In this document: piece after piece, positions 44,434 through 55,839 of the stretch
How positions within the stretch are numbered: position 1 is the stretch's first letter
Layout: every line of letters begins with the position of its first letter
Source of the DNA: Diploptera punctata
Taxonomy: Eukaryota; Arthropoda; Insecta; Blattodea; Blaberidae
NCBI GenBank assembly: GCA_030220185.1
Contig: JASPKZ010003845.1
Span: 682,001-746,000, forward strand
Reading direction: 5' to 3'
Length of the DNA stretch: 64,000 nucleotides
Notes under the pieces: generated by a model
Database searches by the model: none
Told to the model about the DNA's origin: nothing
Seen by the model: only the letters and a program-made list of their open reading frames with translations
Position numbers and translations under genes: made by a program

Positions 44434-45188
44434 GGTGTGCTTCAAAATTCTGTGAACTTACTGTTAGTTTTAACTATATCTCTACACTCTTAATAAATAT
44501 ACAATTCTATAACAATGTAATATTATATATGGGATTTATTATCTTAATAAGTATACTCACGTTTTCTTTAATAACATTACGTTTTTAACATTTATACACT
44601 TGGGAATAATTACATTATTTTGTTTGAAGGTATAGAGTGTACTTTGTATGATTGAGTTTCTCTTGTCATTTCGTTCTTAATGTATCGCAAACTGTGATCC
44701 GTGGATCCACAGCGATTCGTCTACGAGCTATAAGGTATCATATAATTTTTAGTAGAACATTGCGCTACGAGTGTAGTGAGTTTTTTGTAAAGGAGGAAGA
44801 GTTTGGAAAGATGAGATACAGTCGATTAATTTCAATTTTTAAGTTTTTTGTAAAAAAAATACAATAGTATTGCATACTATTTTTGGACGATAAATATTCA
44901 TATAAATATTATTAAATTGGTATAATTTATATTTATAATCGTGTTTATATATTTGATATTAGAGGTTGTGTATTTCACCAAAAATGTACTTCTGTAGAAT
45001 TTAATTTACTTATTATTCTAGACTTTAATTCCCATATTTCTGCACCGTATGTCATTGTCACAAAATATACATATTCGTTACAAAATAAATAAATTAACTA
45101 ATCAAATAACCACCTGTAAGTCACTTTTACTCTCACTGTTTATAACATCAAATGCAGTGAATTTGAATTAGATTGCACCAATTAACGA
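44434..45188 (-). promoter_or_regulatory. Conserved 5' flank of type C, copy 3, and type D 3' flank
   Basis: 44434-44910 is the third copy of the type C upstream block. 44985-45188 is shared with 41500-41816 (3' flank of type D plus a LINE scrap). No gene. Confidence 0.5.
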
Positions 45189-46379
45189 TTACTTTAACTG
45201 AATAACTACTATAGTGTATGTGCATACAGATGTCATTAGGGTGCAGAAAAATGTTAAATTCAAATTAAATGCAATAGCGTTAAATTCAATTTGATTGTGA
45301 GTTAGCTGACTAGCAAACAGTTCCAATTGTTCTGTATCATCAGAAAGTATTTCCTGTTGTAGCATCAATTTCTGTACGTTGTCAGCCACTTGTCTAACCT
45401 TCAATACAACATCATTACAAGAGTATGTTATCAAATACAGACTTGCTGCAACGTGGATAATCCAGAATAGTAGTGTTACTATACGCAGGGGATCAAATCC
45501 ATCACACATCTGTGCATTGCAGGTTATGATTAAATAGGTGCAATACATACTGTACACCAAGTAAATAGAATACTTTAAAATAATTAATAACAGTGTGAAT
45601 GAAAAAACTGCATTGGTTTTCTTTGTTAAAGTGTAAACATAGAAATATTCTTTCCTCAATCTTCCAATATCTTTCAATAAAACGGTATTAGAAAACTTCA
45701 TTGAGGAAATTCTAGAGTGGTATAAAGATGCCTTCTTATTTTTTCCGAAGTTATCAACTTCATCATTTGAAAACCTTCTTAAAATCCCATCCAATTGCAT
45801 TTGTATAACATTTACAACACTTTTGAAGATTATAAGAAGAATCATCTGGATTACGTCACTTACTCGTGCAAGAGTCTCGTAATATATATGTGTATATCTA
45901 CCCCAGTACCAACTTTCAAATATTAAATACGCAATATGAACAAATATTACAGAAACTTTAGCAAACGTTTTTAAAAATCTACATATTTTTCTGCTAGTAT
46001 GATCAATTATTACAACTGTTTCTTCAATATCAAGAAAATTAGACATAAGATTAATAAAATCTCTTCTTTTCACTGAGTTGAATATGAATACTATAATTAT
46101 AGATGATACGAAATTAATTGGTAAAACTATTTGATAGACGAATAGATTTAGTGTGGTGAGTTTGATATGTTTAGATGTAATGTATGCATAGATGCATCCA
46201 AATAAGTTGGCACCAATTATTATTAATGGCCAAATGAACCTCGTCAATTGTATGTTATTGAACTTTATTTTAGAATTTGTTTTATAAGAAAAAGATGCAA
46301 TCCCAGTAATTACAGACAAATAATATATCTTTAAGAATTCTGTTCTCAATTGGAAATTTGTATTTGTATCTTTCTGCAT
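45189..46379 (-). CDS. Gustatory receptor, type D (intact, single exon)
   Basis: A 396-aa insect gustatory receptor, a likely ligand-gated cation channel subunit in taste neurons. Seven hydrophobic segments are visible (about 46-64, 76-98, 132-150, 165-190, 250-275, 300-322, 370-392). FESWYWGRYTHIYYETLARV follows TM3, LRKEYFYVYTLTKKTNAVFSF leads into TM5, and the C-terminus is TYTIVVIQLK. The loop between TM4 and TM5 is short, unlike type A. The start ATG aligns with the type C starts (MQKDTN.. against MSKDIG..). There is no intron and no frame break. It is the only intact receptor of the C+D blocks, with its C partner broken. Confidence 0.94.
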   Translation of the reverse strand: MQKDTNTNFQLRTEFLKIYYLSVITGIASFSYKTNSKIKFNNIQLTRFIWPLIIIGANLFGCIYAYITSKHIKLTTLNLFVYQIVLPINFVSSIIIVFIFNSVKRRDFINLMSNFLDIEETVVIIDHTSRKICRFLKTFAKVSVIFVHIAYLIFESWYWGRYTHIYYETLARVSDVIQMILLIIFKSVVNVIQMQLDGILRRFSNDEVDNFGKNKKASLYHSRISSMKFSNTVLLKDIGRLRKEYFYVYTLTKKTNAVFSFTLLLIILKYSIYLVYSMYCTYLIITCNAQMCDGFDPLRIVTLLFWIIHVAASLYLITYSCNDVVLKVRQVADNVQKLMLQQEILSDDTEQLELFASQLTHNQIEFNAIAFNLNLTFFCTLMTSVCTYTIVVIQLK

Positions 46380-46639
46380 ATCGATGGATATTTCTATAAT
46401 GTTCGAGAAACTTTCTAAATATCCTCACTAGGACATTCATAGACACTCTGTGAAAGTAAATCACCTTAACAGTACTTTATATTAATAAAAACATCGTACG
46501 TTCTTATGTATTATTTGTTTGCCAGATGTTAAAAGATATTTTCAACGTTTATTGAAAAATAAACAATATTAGATCTAATATAGCAGGATACAGAAATAAT
46601 CTATACTTTTAAGAGATTACTTTTGTTGAAAATATTCTT
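46380..46639. other. 5' flank of type D Gr
   Basis: A/T-rich. No recognised motif, repeat or ORF. Confidence 0.4.
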
Positions 46640-47376
46640 ATTTTATCAAATTCTGTCAACAAGTATTCCATATCTCATCCTTGATCTTGTCATTGCCATC
46701 TTCCGTAGGACCATGTACATTTACGATTACAAAATCATATACCGTATTTCTCCCTTCAGAATTACGTATAATGTGGATTTAGAAGAAACAGGTCTACAAC
46801 AGATCAGATTTTTAGTTTAGGACATATATTAGAAAAGAAATGGGAATGTAATGGTACTGTACATCAACTATACGTAGACTTCAAAAATGCATACGATTGA
46901 ATTAAGCGGGAGAAGGTATATCGCATCCTGCTGGAGTTTGGAATTCCTAAAAAGTTAGTTAGACTTATACGAATGTGTCTAAATGGCACAACGATTAGGG
47001 TGCGTGTAGGCAAGCAGTTTTCGGATACTTTTGAAATCCACAATGGGTTGAAGCGAGGAAATGCACTATCTCCTCTACTATTTGTACTAGAGCATGCCAT
47101 CAAATCTTTTGAGGATGAAGAAGGCCTACATCTCAATGTTATTAATAAGCTGTTAGTTTACGCTGATGATGGAGTACTATTGATCGATAGCGAGCAGATA
47201 CTAAAGGTCAACACGCACACACTATTGAGTAACACTGAGAAATTGGGACTGGAGGTGAATATCAATGAAACTAAATATATGGTCACATGTAGAAATACAT
47301 TTAACGGAAATGGACAGCCGATGACAGGCGAGGGGGATTTTGTGGAAGTGGCTGAATTCGAATACCCAGGAACATC
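46640..47376 (+). mobile_element. RTE-1 LINE, left part (split by RTE-2)
   Basis: Reads ILEKKWECNGTVHQLYVDF with KNAYD (RT box), then FGIPKKLVRLIRMCLNGTT, GLKRGNALSPLLF, LLVYADDGVLLI and LGLEVNINETKYM. The YADD catalytic box is intact; stops at 46899 and upstream break the frame. The sequence stops at PGT (47376) and resumes at 50590. Confidence 0.85.
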
Positions 47377-47433
47377 ATCATCATCATCATCATCATCATC
47401 ACTCCAGGGATTAGGCAATTGCCCGTTCCGACT

Positions 47434-48584
47434 TCATAATGCATCAGCCCAACGTCTTCTAGGTTTTCCAACGTCACATCTTCCTCTTGCTTGATAATTT
47501 CTTGCTAACAATGGATATCTCTCCTTACTCATTCCATTCATGTGATCAATCCATTTCTGTCTGTAATTCGTGACTTTATCCAATAAAGGCTGTACTTTCA
47601 ATTCTTCTCTTATATCCTCATTTCTTATTCTATCAAGTCTTCTACATCCTTTTACTTGTCTTAGGAACCTCATCTCCGCCGTCTGTATTCTATCCTTCTG
47701 TTTTTTCACTGGAGCCCAAGTTTCACAACCATACAATATTGTGGGAACCGCCATAACATTATACATTTTTATCTTGGTTTCTTTCTAATTTTATTTTTGA
47801 ATGTTCTCTGTATTGTTCCACACACCGTCTGAAATTTATTTATTTTGGAGTCAATATCTCTTTCCACATTGTAGCCAACATCACAGCCCAAATATTTGAA
47901 ACTAGACACCTGTTCTATACTTTGATTTTCTAAAATAATTTTGGATCTCACTGGATCTCTTCCTCTAAAAGCCATGGTCTTCGTTTTCCTTACAGAAATC
48001 TTTAGATCGTATAATTTACATATTTCATTTAATGCATGCATTGATTTCTGTAAGTCGTCTTCATTTTTCTATATTATGATTACATCGTCAGCAAATATAA
48101 GATTATTTATGCACACTTTATTATCCATTCTTATTCCTGGATTCACTAAAACTTTCCATTTATTTAAAATATCGTCTATATATATATTAAACAAAGTGGA
48201 TGGTAAACTACATCCTTGTCGTAATCCAGTATTTGTTTTGATTGTATCTGTTCTTTTGAATCCGGTATCTATAATTATATTTGTGTCTTCATATAATTTC
48301 TTTATTGTTTCAACAAGGCACAGCGGGTATCCTTTCATTCGTAATATTTTCCATAATTTTTGTCTGTTTACTCGATCGAAGGCCTTATCCAAATCTATAA
48401 ATCCTATGTGAGTTTCTAAGTTATGTTCTCTTCTCTTTTCTATGAGTTGTTTCAGTGTAAAGACATTGTCTATACATGACCTTCCCTTTCTGAATCCACT
48501 TTGATTTTCATTTATTATTACTTCTGTTATGTTTCTCAATCTATTATTTATTATTTTCGTATATATCTTGTAGCCAGTATTCAT
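47434..48584 (-). pseudogene. RTE-2 reverse transcriptase and tail, frameshifted
   Basis: 48584-48069 carries ENQSGFRKGRSCIDNVFTLK, FIDLDKAFDRVNR, GLRQGCSLPSTLFNIYIDD (Ser-Pro order changed to Pro-Ser) and the catalytic FADDVIII. 48041-47769 carries LYDLKISVRKTKTMAFRG. 47766-47434 carries VPTILYGCETWAPVKKQ, RFLRQVKGCRRLD and KPRRRWADAL. Frame shifts at about 48065 and 47768 prevent a single product. Confidence 0.85.
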
Positions 48585-48599
48585 TAAGCTAACCCCTCT

Positions 48600-50362
48600 C
48601 TAATTCTCGCAATTTCTCCGGTCTCCTCTTTTGAATATATTCTTCACAATTGCTGTATTCCAAGTGGTTGGAATCCCATAGGTCTGCCAACATATATTAA
48701 TTAGATGAAGTATTCGTAGTTTACACAATATTCCACTATATTTGACTAACTCCGTATTTATATTATCTAATCCTGTTGCTTTCCTATTCTTAGCAATTTT
48801 CAAAGCCATTTCTAATTCATTTATGTCTATTACATCAATATTTTCCACTTTTATTTCTTCCTCATTGTTCTCTTTTCCTTCAATTTCCTCCTTTTTCCAA
48901 AGTTTTTCATAATGTTGGATCCATTCTTGTTCTGGGATTATATTCAATCTCGCAGAATCTTTCTCAGTCTGATTTAGACGTTTCACTAATTTATAACCTA
49001 TTTCTTGTCTTCCATACATATCATGTTCTACTGAGCTTATAAATTTATCCTATGACTCCTGATGGGCTTTTCTTATAATGCTTTTAGCAATTCTTCTTTT
49101 CATTTTATATTCTTCATAAGATTCTTCTGTTTTCAGTCGTAAGTATGTATGATATGCTTTTTGTTTTTCATTCACTGCATTTTGTATATTCGCATTCCAA
49201 GTTCTCAAGCCCTTCATATTTCTTATGCTACTTTTCTTTCGTAATATCTCATTTGCTGTTTTATGTATTACATTTGATATATTCTCCCATTCAATATTTA
49301 TATCTTCTGACGTCGCTATCTCTGATATATATTTATTCATTCTGCTTTCATAATGTTTTCTAATACTTTGATCTTGTAATAAATATACTTTATATACTTC
49401 TTCTTGGTTTCTTTTGTTCTTTGTTATTTTTCCGCCATTTAGCTATTATGTTTATTTTACTTATCACGAGATAGTGATCAGAGTATATATCGCTGCCTCT
49501 ATGTACTCTCACATCTTTTACCAAGGCTCTTAGCTTGTTGTTTACGATTAAATAGTCAATTATTGATCTCGAGTTATATCCACTTATTGTATATTTATGT
49601 ATGTCCTTTTTTCGGAAATAGGTATTCATAATTTTTAATTGATTATAGGTTGAAAACTGTCTCAGATCCTGTCCATTATCATTTATTGTTATTTCTCCAT
49701 TATTTCCTATTACATTAGGTATAGGGACATTGCCTATTCTGGCATTTAAGTCTGCACTTATTATTAGATGATGATCTTTTGTATATTTATCAACTAATGT
49801 TTGTAATGTTTTATACAATTTTTTTGTTTCTTCTTTCTTACCTTCCTCTGGGGCATACACATCAATTATCATCATATATCCTCTTTCAATTTTAAATCTG
49901 GCTATCAGGATTCTTTCATTTATAAACTCATAGCTATTCAATTTGTTCTTCCATTTTTCATCTATTAAAATTGCTACTCCACACTGCGCTCTTGTTGTCT
50001 GTTCTACTCCGCTATACAACATAGTATAGTGTTTTAAGTCCTTTGTTCCTTTTAGTTTCTTCTTTGTTTCTGTTATTGTTGCTATATTTATTTCTTTTTT
50101 TCTTTAATTCTCTTTCTAATTCTTCTTCTTTTGTATTTATTCCCCTTACGTTCCAATTTCCTAATTTCAAAATGTCCTTTATTCCAAATCGTATCCTTTT
50201 ATCTTGCTTGGGTCGGTTCCTTTTATGACAATCCGGCTGATTTCTATGAAGCTTCTCAGTAAGATAAATGTCTCCTGGAAGCGTTACGAGCGCTTCGCAG
50301 GACAAGGATGGTGGAAGGGCTGCTTCCTCTGAGCCTCCAAACATGCTCCTCTGGGTATCCAC
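48600..50362 (-). pseudogene. RTE-2 endonuclease and linker, frameshifted
   Basis: 50362-50012 is the leader and start of the endonuclease domain (LKLGNWNVRGINTKE). 50022-49390 holds APE motifs: GVAILIDEKW, MMIIDVYAPEE, ISADLNARIG, SRSIIDYLIVN and the catalytic SDHYLVI. 49340-49050 and 49019-48600 hold the linker and the start of RT (NRKATGLDNINTELVKYSG). The endonuclease segment itself is open over 210 codons. Breaks lie near 50015, 49380, 49040 and 48590. Confidence 0.85.
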
Positions 50363-50589
50363 CCCCCAAGAGAGGGCTGCTTCTTCCTCTCTTCAAGCTC
50401 TACAAGTTTAGCTGTGCTATTCCTTGTCGCCCTGTTGACCGTTGAAGACTTGACGAAGATGTGGCCGCCCAATATGGATACAGACGCCATTCCTTCGTTG
50501 TGAGCTATACTTAGTTCCCCTCGCCTCTTACCCACCAGCAAGATTAACCTAAGTCAATCTTCCCCAGTAGGGTCGTCTGGTTCATCGGG

Positions 50590-51110
50590 AACAATAATCA
50601 CAAATAGGAATGGGATGCATAAAGGAATTAAACATGGGCTCAATTCTGGAAATGAGTGTTATTAAGCATTATAGAGACACTTGACGTTCCAAATCTCTTA
50701 AAAAACGTTAAACTCAAAATATATAAAACTATTAATCTACCAGTTATATTATATGGATGCGAAACATGGACTCTTACTTTAAGGGAAGAAAAGAGATTAT
50801 GAGTATTTGAGAATAAAGTTCTTAGGAAAAAATTTGGACCGAAGAGAGATGAACAGACAGGTGAATGGAGAAGACTACATAACAGTGAACTACATGGTCT
50901 TTATAGGAAGCGAGATATAATGACAACAGTTCAGTCTCGTAGACTGCGATGGGCAGAACATGTGGCACGAATGGGAAATGAAAGACGTAGATGGAAGCTT
51001 CTTGTAGGAAAACCAGAAGGTGGAAGAATAGCATTAAATATGATTTGAGGGAAGTATATTATACAGGGGATGATTGGAAAACATTAAACACTTTAGTGAC
51101 CACTTAATAT
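50590..51110 (+). mobile_element. RTE-1 LINE, right part
   Basis: Continues RTE-1: IITNRN, a damaged GCETWTLTLREEKR-like segment, RRLRWAEHVARMGNERRRWK, and a final NMI.GKYIIQG tail. Stops are present. Confidence 0.8.
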
Positions 51111-51164
51111 GTAGATATTTTCAAATTTAATAACTTAGTTGTCAGTGATAATTTCATCAAGAAA

Positions 51165-52242
51165 ATTAGTCACTGGACCCTTTGGTTTGAGTGGACCTAT
51201 CAATATCTTTATTAATTGGTGCTGCCCTCGAACAGAAAATATATTAACTTCTTCCCCTAATCAACTATGACGTGTTCAATGCCTGTTTTTCTTATTCTTT
51301 TTGCGCAGAATTTTTTATGTGACATTTATGAAAACGAACTGCTTAAAAGTTTTTCAAGCTAGGAATTAATTCTTTATTTCTTCTATTGAATGTTATAAAT
51401 ATATTATAATATATAGATGCTGTTTTAAAATGCTGACGGGTTTAATATTATGTGACATGGCGGCTGTATAAAATAATTAAACATAACAAAGGAACTCGGT
51501 TAATGTAGACCCTCCATCAGGCGGTTAAAGTGGACCTGGGTACACTATACACGAATACGTACATTTTATCAATGAGGATGTTGTAAGTAAAAACCATACA
51601 TTTAATCGATTTTATTTTATATCTTTGTGAAAGGAAACCCGCCAGTATATTAAAACAGCCTTTATATAATACAACATATTTAGGAGATTTTTTAGTCATC
51701 ATCATCATCATCACTCCAGGGATTAGGTAATTGTCCGTTCCGACTTCATAATGCATCAGCCCAACGTCTTCTAGGTCTTCCAACATCACGTCTTCCTCTT
51801 GCTTGATAATTTCTTGCTAACAATGGATATCTCTCCTTACTCATTCCATCCATATGATCAATCCATTTCTGTCTGTAATTCGTGACCTTATCAAATAAAG
51901 GCTGTACTTTCAGTTCTTCTCTTATATCCTCATTTCTTATTCTATCAAGTCTTGTACATCCTTTTACTTGCTTTTACTTGTCTTTTTTAGTGTTTATTAG
52001 ATTCAATAGCAGACATTAAAAATTAATTCTTAGCTTGGAAAACTTTTAAAATTGTATTTTCATAAATATCACAAATAAACCCTTCTTCGCACAAAGAATA
52101 AAATAAACTGGTCTTGAACATGTAAACGTTGATGAAGGGAAGAAGTTAAAATATCTTATGTTTGATGGCAGCATCAATTGAAAAATATATTGACAGGGTT
52201 CACTCAAACCGAAGGATTCACATTACCCGAACTTCCTCTATC
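51165..52242. mobile_element. Rearranged pogo-like element with inverted arms
   Basis: The left arm (51165-51610) is the reverse complement of about 9165-9590. The right arm (about 51620-52242, apart from a LINE insert) matches about 9310-9598 directly and ends 'cattacccgaacttcctcta'. The two arms are therefore inverted copies of each other. No transposase. Confidence 0.6.
51694..51985 (-). mobile_element. RTE-2 3' fragment
   Basis: Almost identical to 47400-47650, with the ATCATCATC tail at its left end. A 5'-truncated insertion in the pogo-like element. Confidence 0.88.
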
Positions 52243-52249
52243 TAATATG

Positions 52250-52730
52250 AACTTCCATTGTTTTCTTCTTAACTGTTAACATATGCTTCAGTATCTAACC
52301 GACATGAATATCTCATTCCGACAAAGACAGCAACGAGTGCATGATGCTTGTGTGCGTAAATCCGATCACATAACTCCAGCATTTGAAATGTTGTCTTGGC
52401 TCTGATTAGAATACAGGTTAAAGATACATTGTCTCTACTTCTTACACACCACTCTGTCCATCTCATCACCACTTTATATTTCTACTCATTTCCATTCACT
52501 ATCTTCTCACCATAATTTAAACACACGATCGAAAGAAAATTTAACTCTAGCTACATCTCATTATTTCTGTTCCTTCCTTCTTTTAGCTATTCAACTCTGG
52601 AATTCCCTCCCCTCTTATATCAGTTCTGTCCGACACAAAACATTTTAAAAAAGCTCACTAAATTATTTCATTAGATAATCTAGTGTATAAACATATTCTA
52701 GGTATATTTTATAATTTGTTTACGTTTTCC
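52250..52730 (+). mobile_element. CR1/Jockey-like LINE C-terminal fragment
   Basis: Plus-strand peptides HDACVRKSDHITPAFEMLSW, NTRSKENLTLATSHY, and LLAIQLWNSLPSYISS. Same family as 720-1010. Broken. Confidence 0.7.
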
Positions 52731-52812
52731 ACTTTTATTATCAATCCAATTATTATTTAATCAAATACAATTTTTTGTTACGTAGTGTTATTTAATCAAA
52801 TTATAGGTTATT

Positions 52813-52815
52813 GTA

Positions 52816-52860
<45 letters not shown>
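52813..52860. repeat. (ATT)n microsatellite
   Basis: Perfect trinucleotide run. Confidence 0.95.
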
Positions 52861-53030
52861 TTAATATTTATTTTCCTTTCTTTGTCATCTGTATATAGTG
52901 TACCCCTACCTATTACATATTATTAATCAATTTGAAAATAATTCATAATTGTTACTGTGTGCATAATTTAACCCTGGTGAAGTGGAAGTGAAGACCTTAC
53001 GTTAGTAACTCCATCAGGTGAAATATACAA

Positions 53031-53034
53031 TTAC

Positions 53035-53112
<78 letters not shown>

Positions 53113-53134
53113 CATCATCATTATTATTATTATT
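53031..53134. repeat. (ATT)n microsatellite
   Basis: About 100 bases of ATT with one ATC interruption. The poly-Ile ORF is spurious. The SINE at 53135 is inserted in this run, which continues at 53445-53485. Confidence 0.95.
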
Positions 53135-53444
53135 CCATCCATAGTAATTCTGCCCGAGGGCAAGTCTTTCACCGCAATCATAGCATTTTCATGCTATGCT
53201 TTGCAGCTTTACTAGGGAATTATAGTTGTGGTAGCTTTCCGTTGCTTTCCACACCAGTGAAGAAAGATGATGATGGCCGGATGATTTTCGGGGACCATTG
53301 GGCCCTAAACTTCCTGACATTTTTCTTACAGGTGAGGAAAAACCCCGAAAAAATCCTCACCCAGGAGCCTGTCCCGACCGGAATTCGAACTCGGGCCCGC
53401 TGCGTGACAAGGCAGCACGCTACCTCGAGACCACAGCGGCGGAC
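53135..53444 (-). mobile_element. SINE family A (copy 5)
   Basis: Reverse orientation. The complement of the family 3' end is at 53135-53165 and of the head at 53395-53444. It is inserted inside the ATT microsatellite, so the target duplication cannot be told from the repeat. Confidence 0.85.
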
Positions 53445-53484
53445 TTATTATTATTATTATTATTATTATATTTATTTTTATTAT

Positions 53485-53875
53485 TATTATATAATGTTAT
53501 GGCGGTTCCCACATTATTGTATGGATGTGAAACTTGGGCTCCAGTGAAAAGACAGAAGGATAGAATACAGACGGCAGAAATACGGTTCCTAAGACAAGTA
53601 AAAGGATGTACAAGACTTGATGGAATAAGAAATGAGGATATAAGAGAAGAATTGAATGTACAGCCTTTATTGGATAAAGTCACGAATTACAGACAGAAAT
53701 GGATTGATCACATGGATGGAATGAGTAAGGAGAGATATCCATTGTTAGCAAGAAATTATCAAGCAAGAGGAAGGCGTGATGTTGGAAGACCTAGAAGACG
53801 TTGGGCTGATGCATTATGAAGTCGGAACGAGCAATTGCCTAATCCCTGGAGTGATGATGATGATGATGATGATTA
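53485..53875 (+). mobile_element. RTE-2 3' fragment
   Basis: Plus-strand frame VMAVPTLLYGCETWAPVKRQ to GRPRRRWADAL (53490-53819), followed by the family 3' UTR and (TGATGA)n at 53852-53872. It is open over about 110 codons but only a fragment. Confidence 0.88.
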
Positions 53876-54254
53876 TTATTTTAAATTATATCGTGTCCAG
53901 TATATTTAGATGCATTCAGTAGGCTGTGAATTTATTTTTGTGTTCATGTTCTTTTTTTTACAAATTCATCTATAGGCCTATATATTAATTTTAATGACAT
54001 ATGATAATTGCGATGAAATATCTGCAATGTTATTCGATTTTGTTCTAGAGCATGTAAGGGAAGTTTTATAGGATAAAGAGAGGGTACAACTAAATAGTAT
54101 TAATCAGCTGTTATTGAAAATGATGACGTAATATTATAGGCTATACAGAGAAAATACTAAAAACTAACACACATTCTATTGAACAACACAAAGAAACTAC
54201 AGCTGGAAACAAATGTCAACAAAACTAAAAACATTATACAATAAAATGGATAAT

Positions 54255-55260
54255 ATGGATCATCATCATCCTTTATTATGGCAGCTGCCGCCGTCTTCCG
54301 GAAACCAAACGCCATTCCTCTCTGTCCATCCATTGATCTTCCTCCATATTCCTCTGATATTCATAGTTGCTTGTATCCCTTCTATCCAAGTTTTATTCGG
54401 TCTTCCTATCTTCCTCCTTTCCATTGGGATCCGTTCCTTAACAATTTTAGGCAATTATTGCTCTGGCATTCTTTTGACACGCCATACCACTGTAATCTGT
54501 TGTTTTCTATTATGTCTATGATGTCCGGCTCCTCTTGTACACCCATAATTTACCTTATTTCGATAACTTTGAAAAAGTGTCTGATTTGGTGGATTTCCAC
54601 TAGATCCCTGTAACCACATATTGGATTGATAACCAAAATTATTTTTCCCTAATATGAGATGAGATGAGATGAGATGAAATGTGATATGAAATGCATGAAT
54701 GAGATATGAAATGACATGAAGACGAGGGAAAGGGGAGTGGAGAGAATTGTTAGATTGACTTTCGGAAAACGGGAGAACCCCGAGAAACCATCTGATATGG
54801 CCCATGACAAATATCCCTCAGGAACCGCCAGGATTCGATCCTGGGGCACAGGCGATCAGTAGTCACTTGTCTCGCCAAACGTCATACTTCTCTCTAGAGT
54901 TTCGCGCTTTTGCCATCCTGCGCTTCAATTTTTTAAAATTCCCTTTTCCGGTTTTCTTCCTATTTCCTTAATATAATCCATATATACCTTTCTTCGGTTC
55001 TCCCCACCTTCGTTCTTCCTTGAGTTCTTTCTCTTTTTCTTCGTTTCCTGTTTTGGTTTCCTTCCCTCCATTCTCATCAGATGTCATACCATTTTAGCTG
55101 TTGATTGTGTAGATTTTCTTCAATCGATATTTGGTTTTAATTTTCTCTTATTCTTTCATTTCGAATTCTGTTCTTTCTTGTCTTACCCAAAATCCGTCCA
55201 TAGTTCTTACATTTCACTTTCATTATAGTACTTTTTCCTGGATACTTATTGGTCAACATT
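54255..55260 (-). mobile_element. LINE 3' fragment interrupted by a SINE
   Basis: Minus-strand peptide MPEQ..PKIVKERIPMERRK, GRPNKTWIEGIQ and NINGWTERNGVWFPEDGG-like tail (54454-54266), with upstream relics to about 55260 on the far side of a SINE at 54650-54890. Broken. Confidence 0.65.
54650..54890 (-). mobile_element. tRNA-derived SINE, family E
   Basis: On the minus strand a B-box lies in CCAGGATCGAATCCTGG (54827-54843). A body and a (TCATC)n-like end at 54652-54680 follow. The ends are approximate. Confidence 0.65.
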
Positions 55261-55279
55261 CTTCCCCTAGAGCAAGGGG

Positions 55280-55510
55280 AAATTTTTCAATACACTAACT
55301 AACTAAATAACTCACTTGCACTATAGAACCCGTATAGTCATGGCCGCGCGGACATAAGCTCTTCGTACAAACATATCCTAAGCTAATGTTTTCTAATCAT
55401 TCCCTGTATAATCTACTTCCCTCAAATCATTGTTAATGTTATTCTCCCACTTCATTCTTGGTCTACCAACTGGGCGTATTCCCTCTGGTTTTCCTACAAG
55501 AAGCATATAT
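55280..55510 (-). mobile_element. RTE-type LINE 3' tail
   Basis: Minus strand carries the AAM..RV tail and 'gccgcgcgg' region, then DL..EVDYTG and GRP.. relics. Confidence 0.65.
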
Positions 55511-55839
55511 TTAAAAATACATGACATCCCTTATAATACATGACGGATCTTTGTGGATGCGCGGATTACAGTTTGGGAACTACTGAAATAATGTGTGTCA
55601 AGAGAAATCCAATCATATAAAGTACACACTATAACTTAATTGTGTCACAGCATGAATTTAATATAACTATTTCCAACTGTATAAATGTTAAAAAGCATTA
55701 TGTTATTAAAAGAAAACAAGAGTGTGTGGATAAAGATGATGAATGTATTCTATATATAGAAAATAAATACCTGCGATGCTATTGGTGTGGCTGTTCCTAT
55801 GCAGATATTCAAGTATATTCAAAGTATATAAAGGACACC
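55511..55839 (+). promoter_or_regulatory. Conserved 5' flank of type C Gr, copy 4
   Basis: An inverted match to the flanks at 38216, 39831 and 44434 ('aagtacac..ataactta', 'ttattaaaagaaaac'). A 66-codon in-frame extension of the receptor ORF runs through it, but the other copies show this DNA is not coding. Confidence 0.55.

Larger units (their letters stand above)
47377..50589 (-). mobile_element. RTE-2 LINE, nearly full length
   Basis: A 3.2-kb RTE-clade LINE on the minus strand, inserted in RTE-1. The 3' end is a (TGATGA)n tail at 47377-47402; the 5' end at about 50589 carries a G/C-richer leader. A short GGAACA duplication flanks it (47370-47375 and 50591-50596). Coding order: leader ORF region, APE endonuclease, linker, RT, C-terminal tail. 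It is broken into several frames. Confidence 0.9.

Noticed and set aside
53018..53215. Poly-isoleucine ORF
   Set aside because: It is only the ATT microsatellite read in one frame.
54266..54454. Small host gene on the minus strand
   Set aside because: The peptide has the GRP..TWIEG tail of LINE proteins and continues as broken LINE sequence.
55642..55839. 66-codon N-terminal extension of the type C receptor
   Set aside because: The DNA is homologous to non-coding 5' flanks of three other type C copies. The ATG at 55840 matches their starts.
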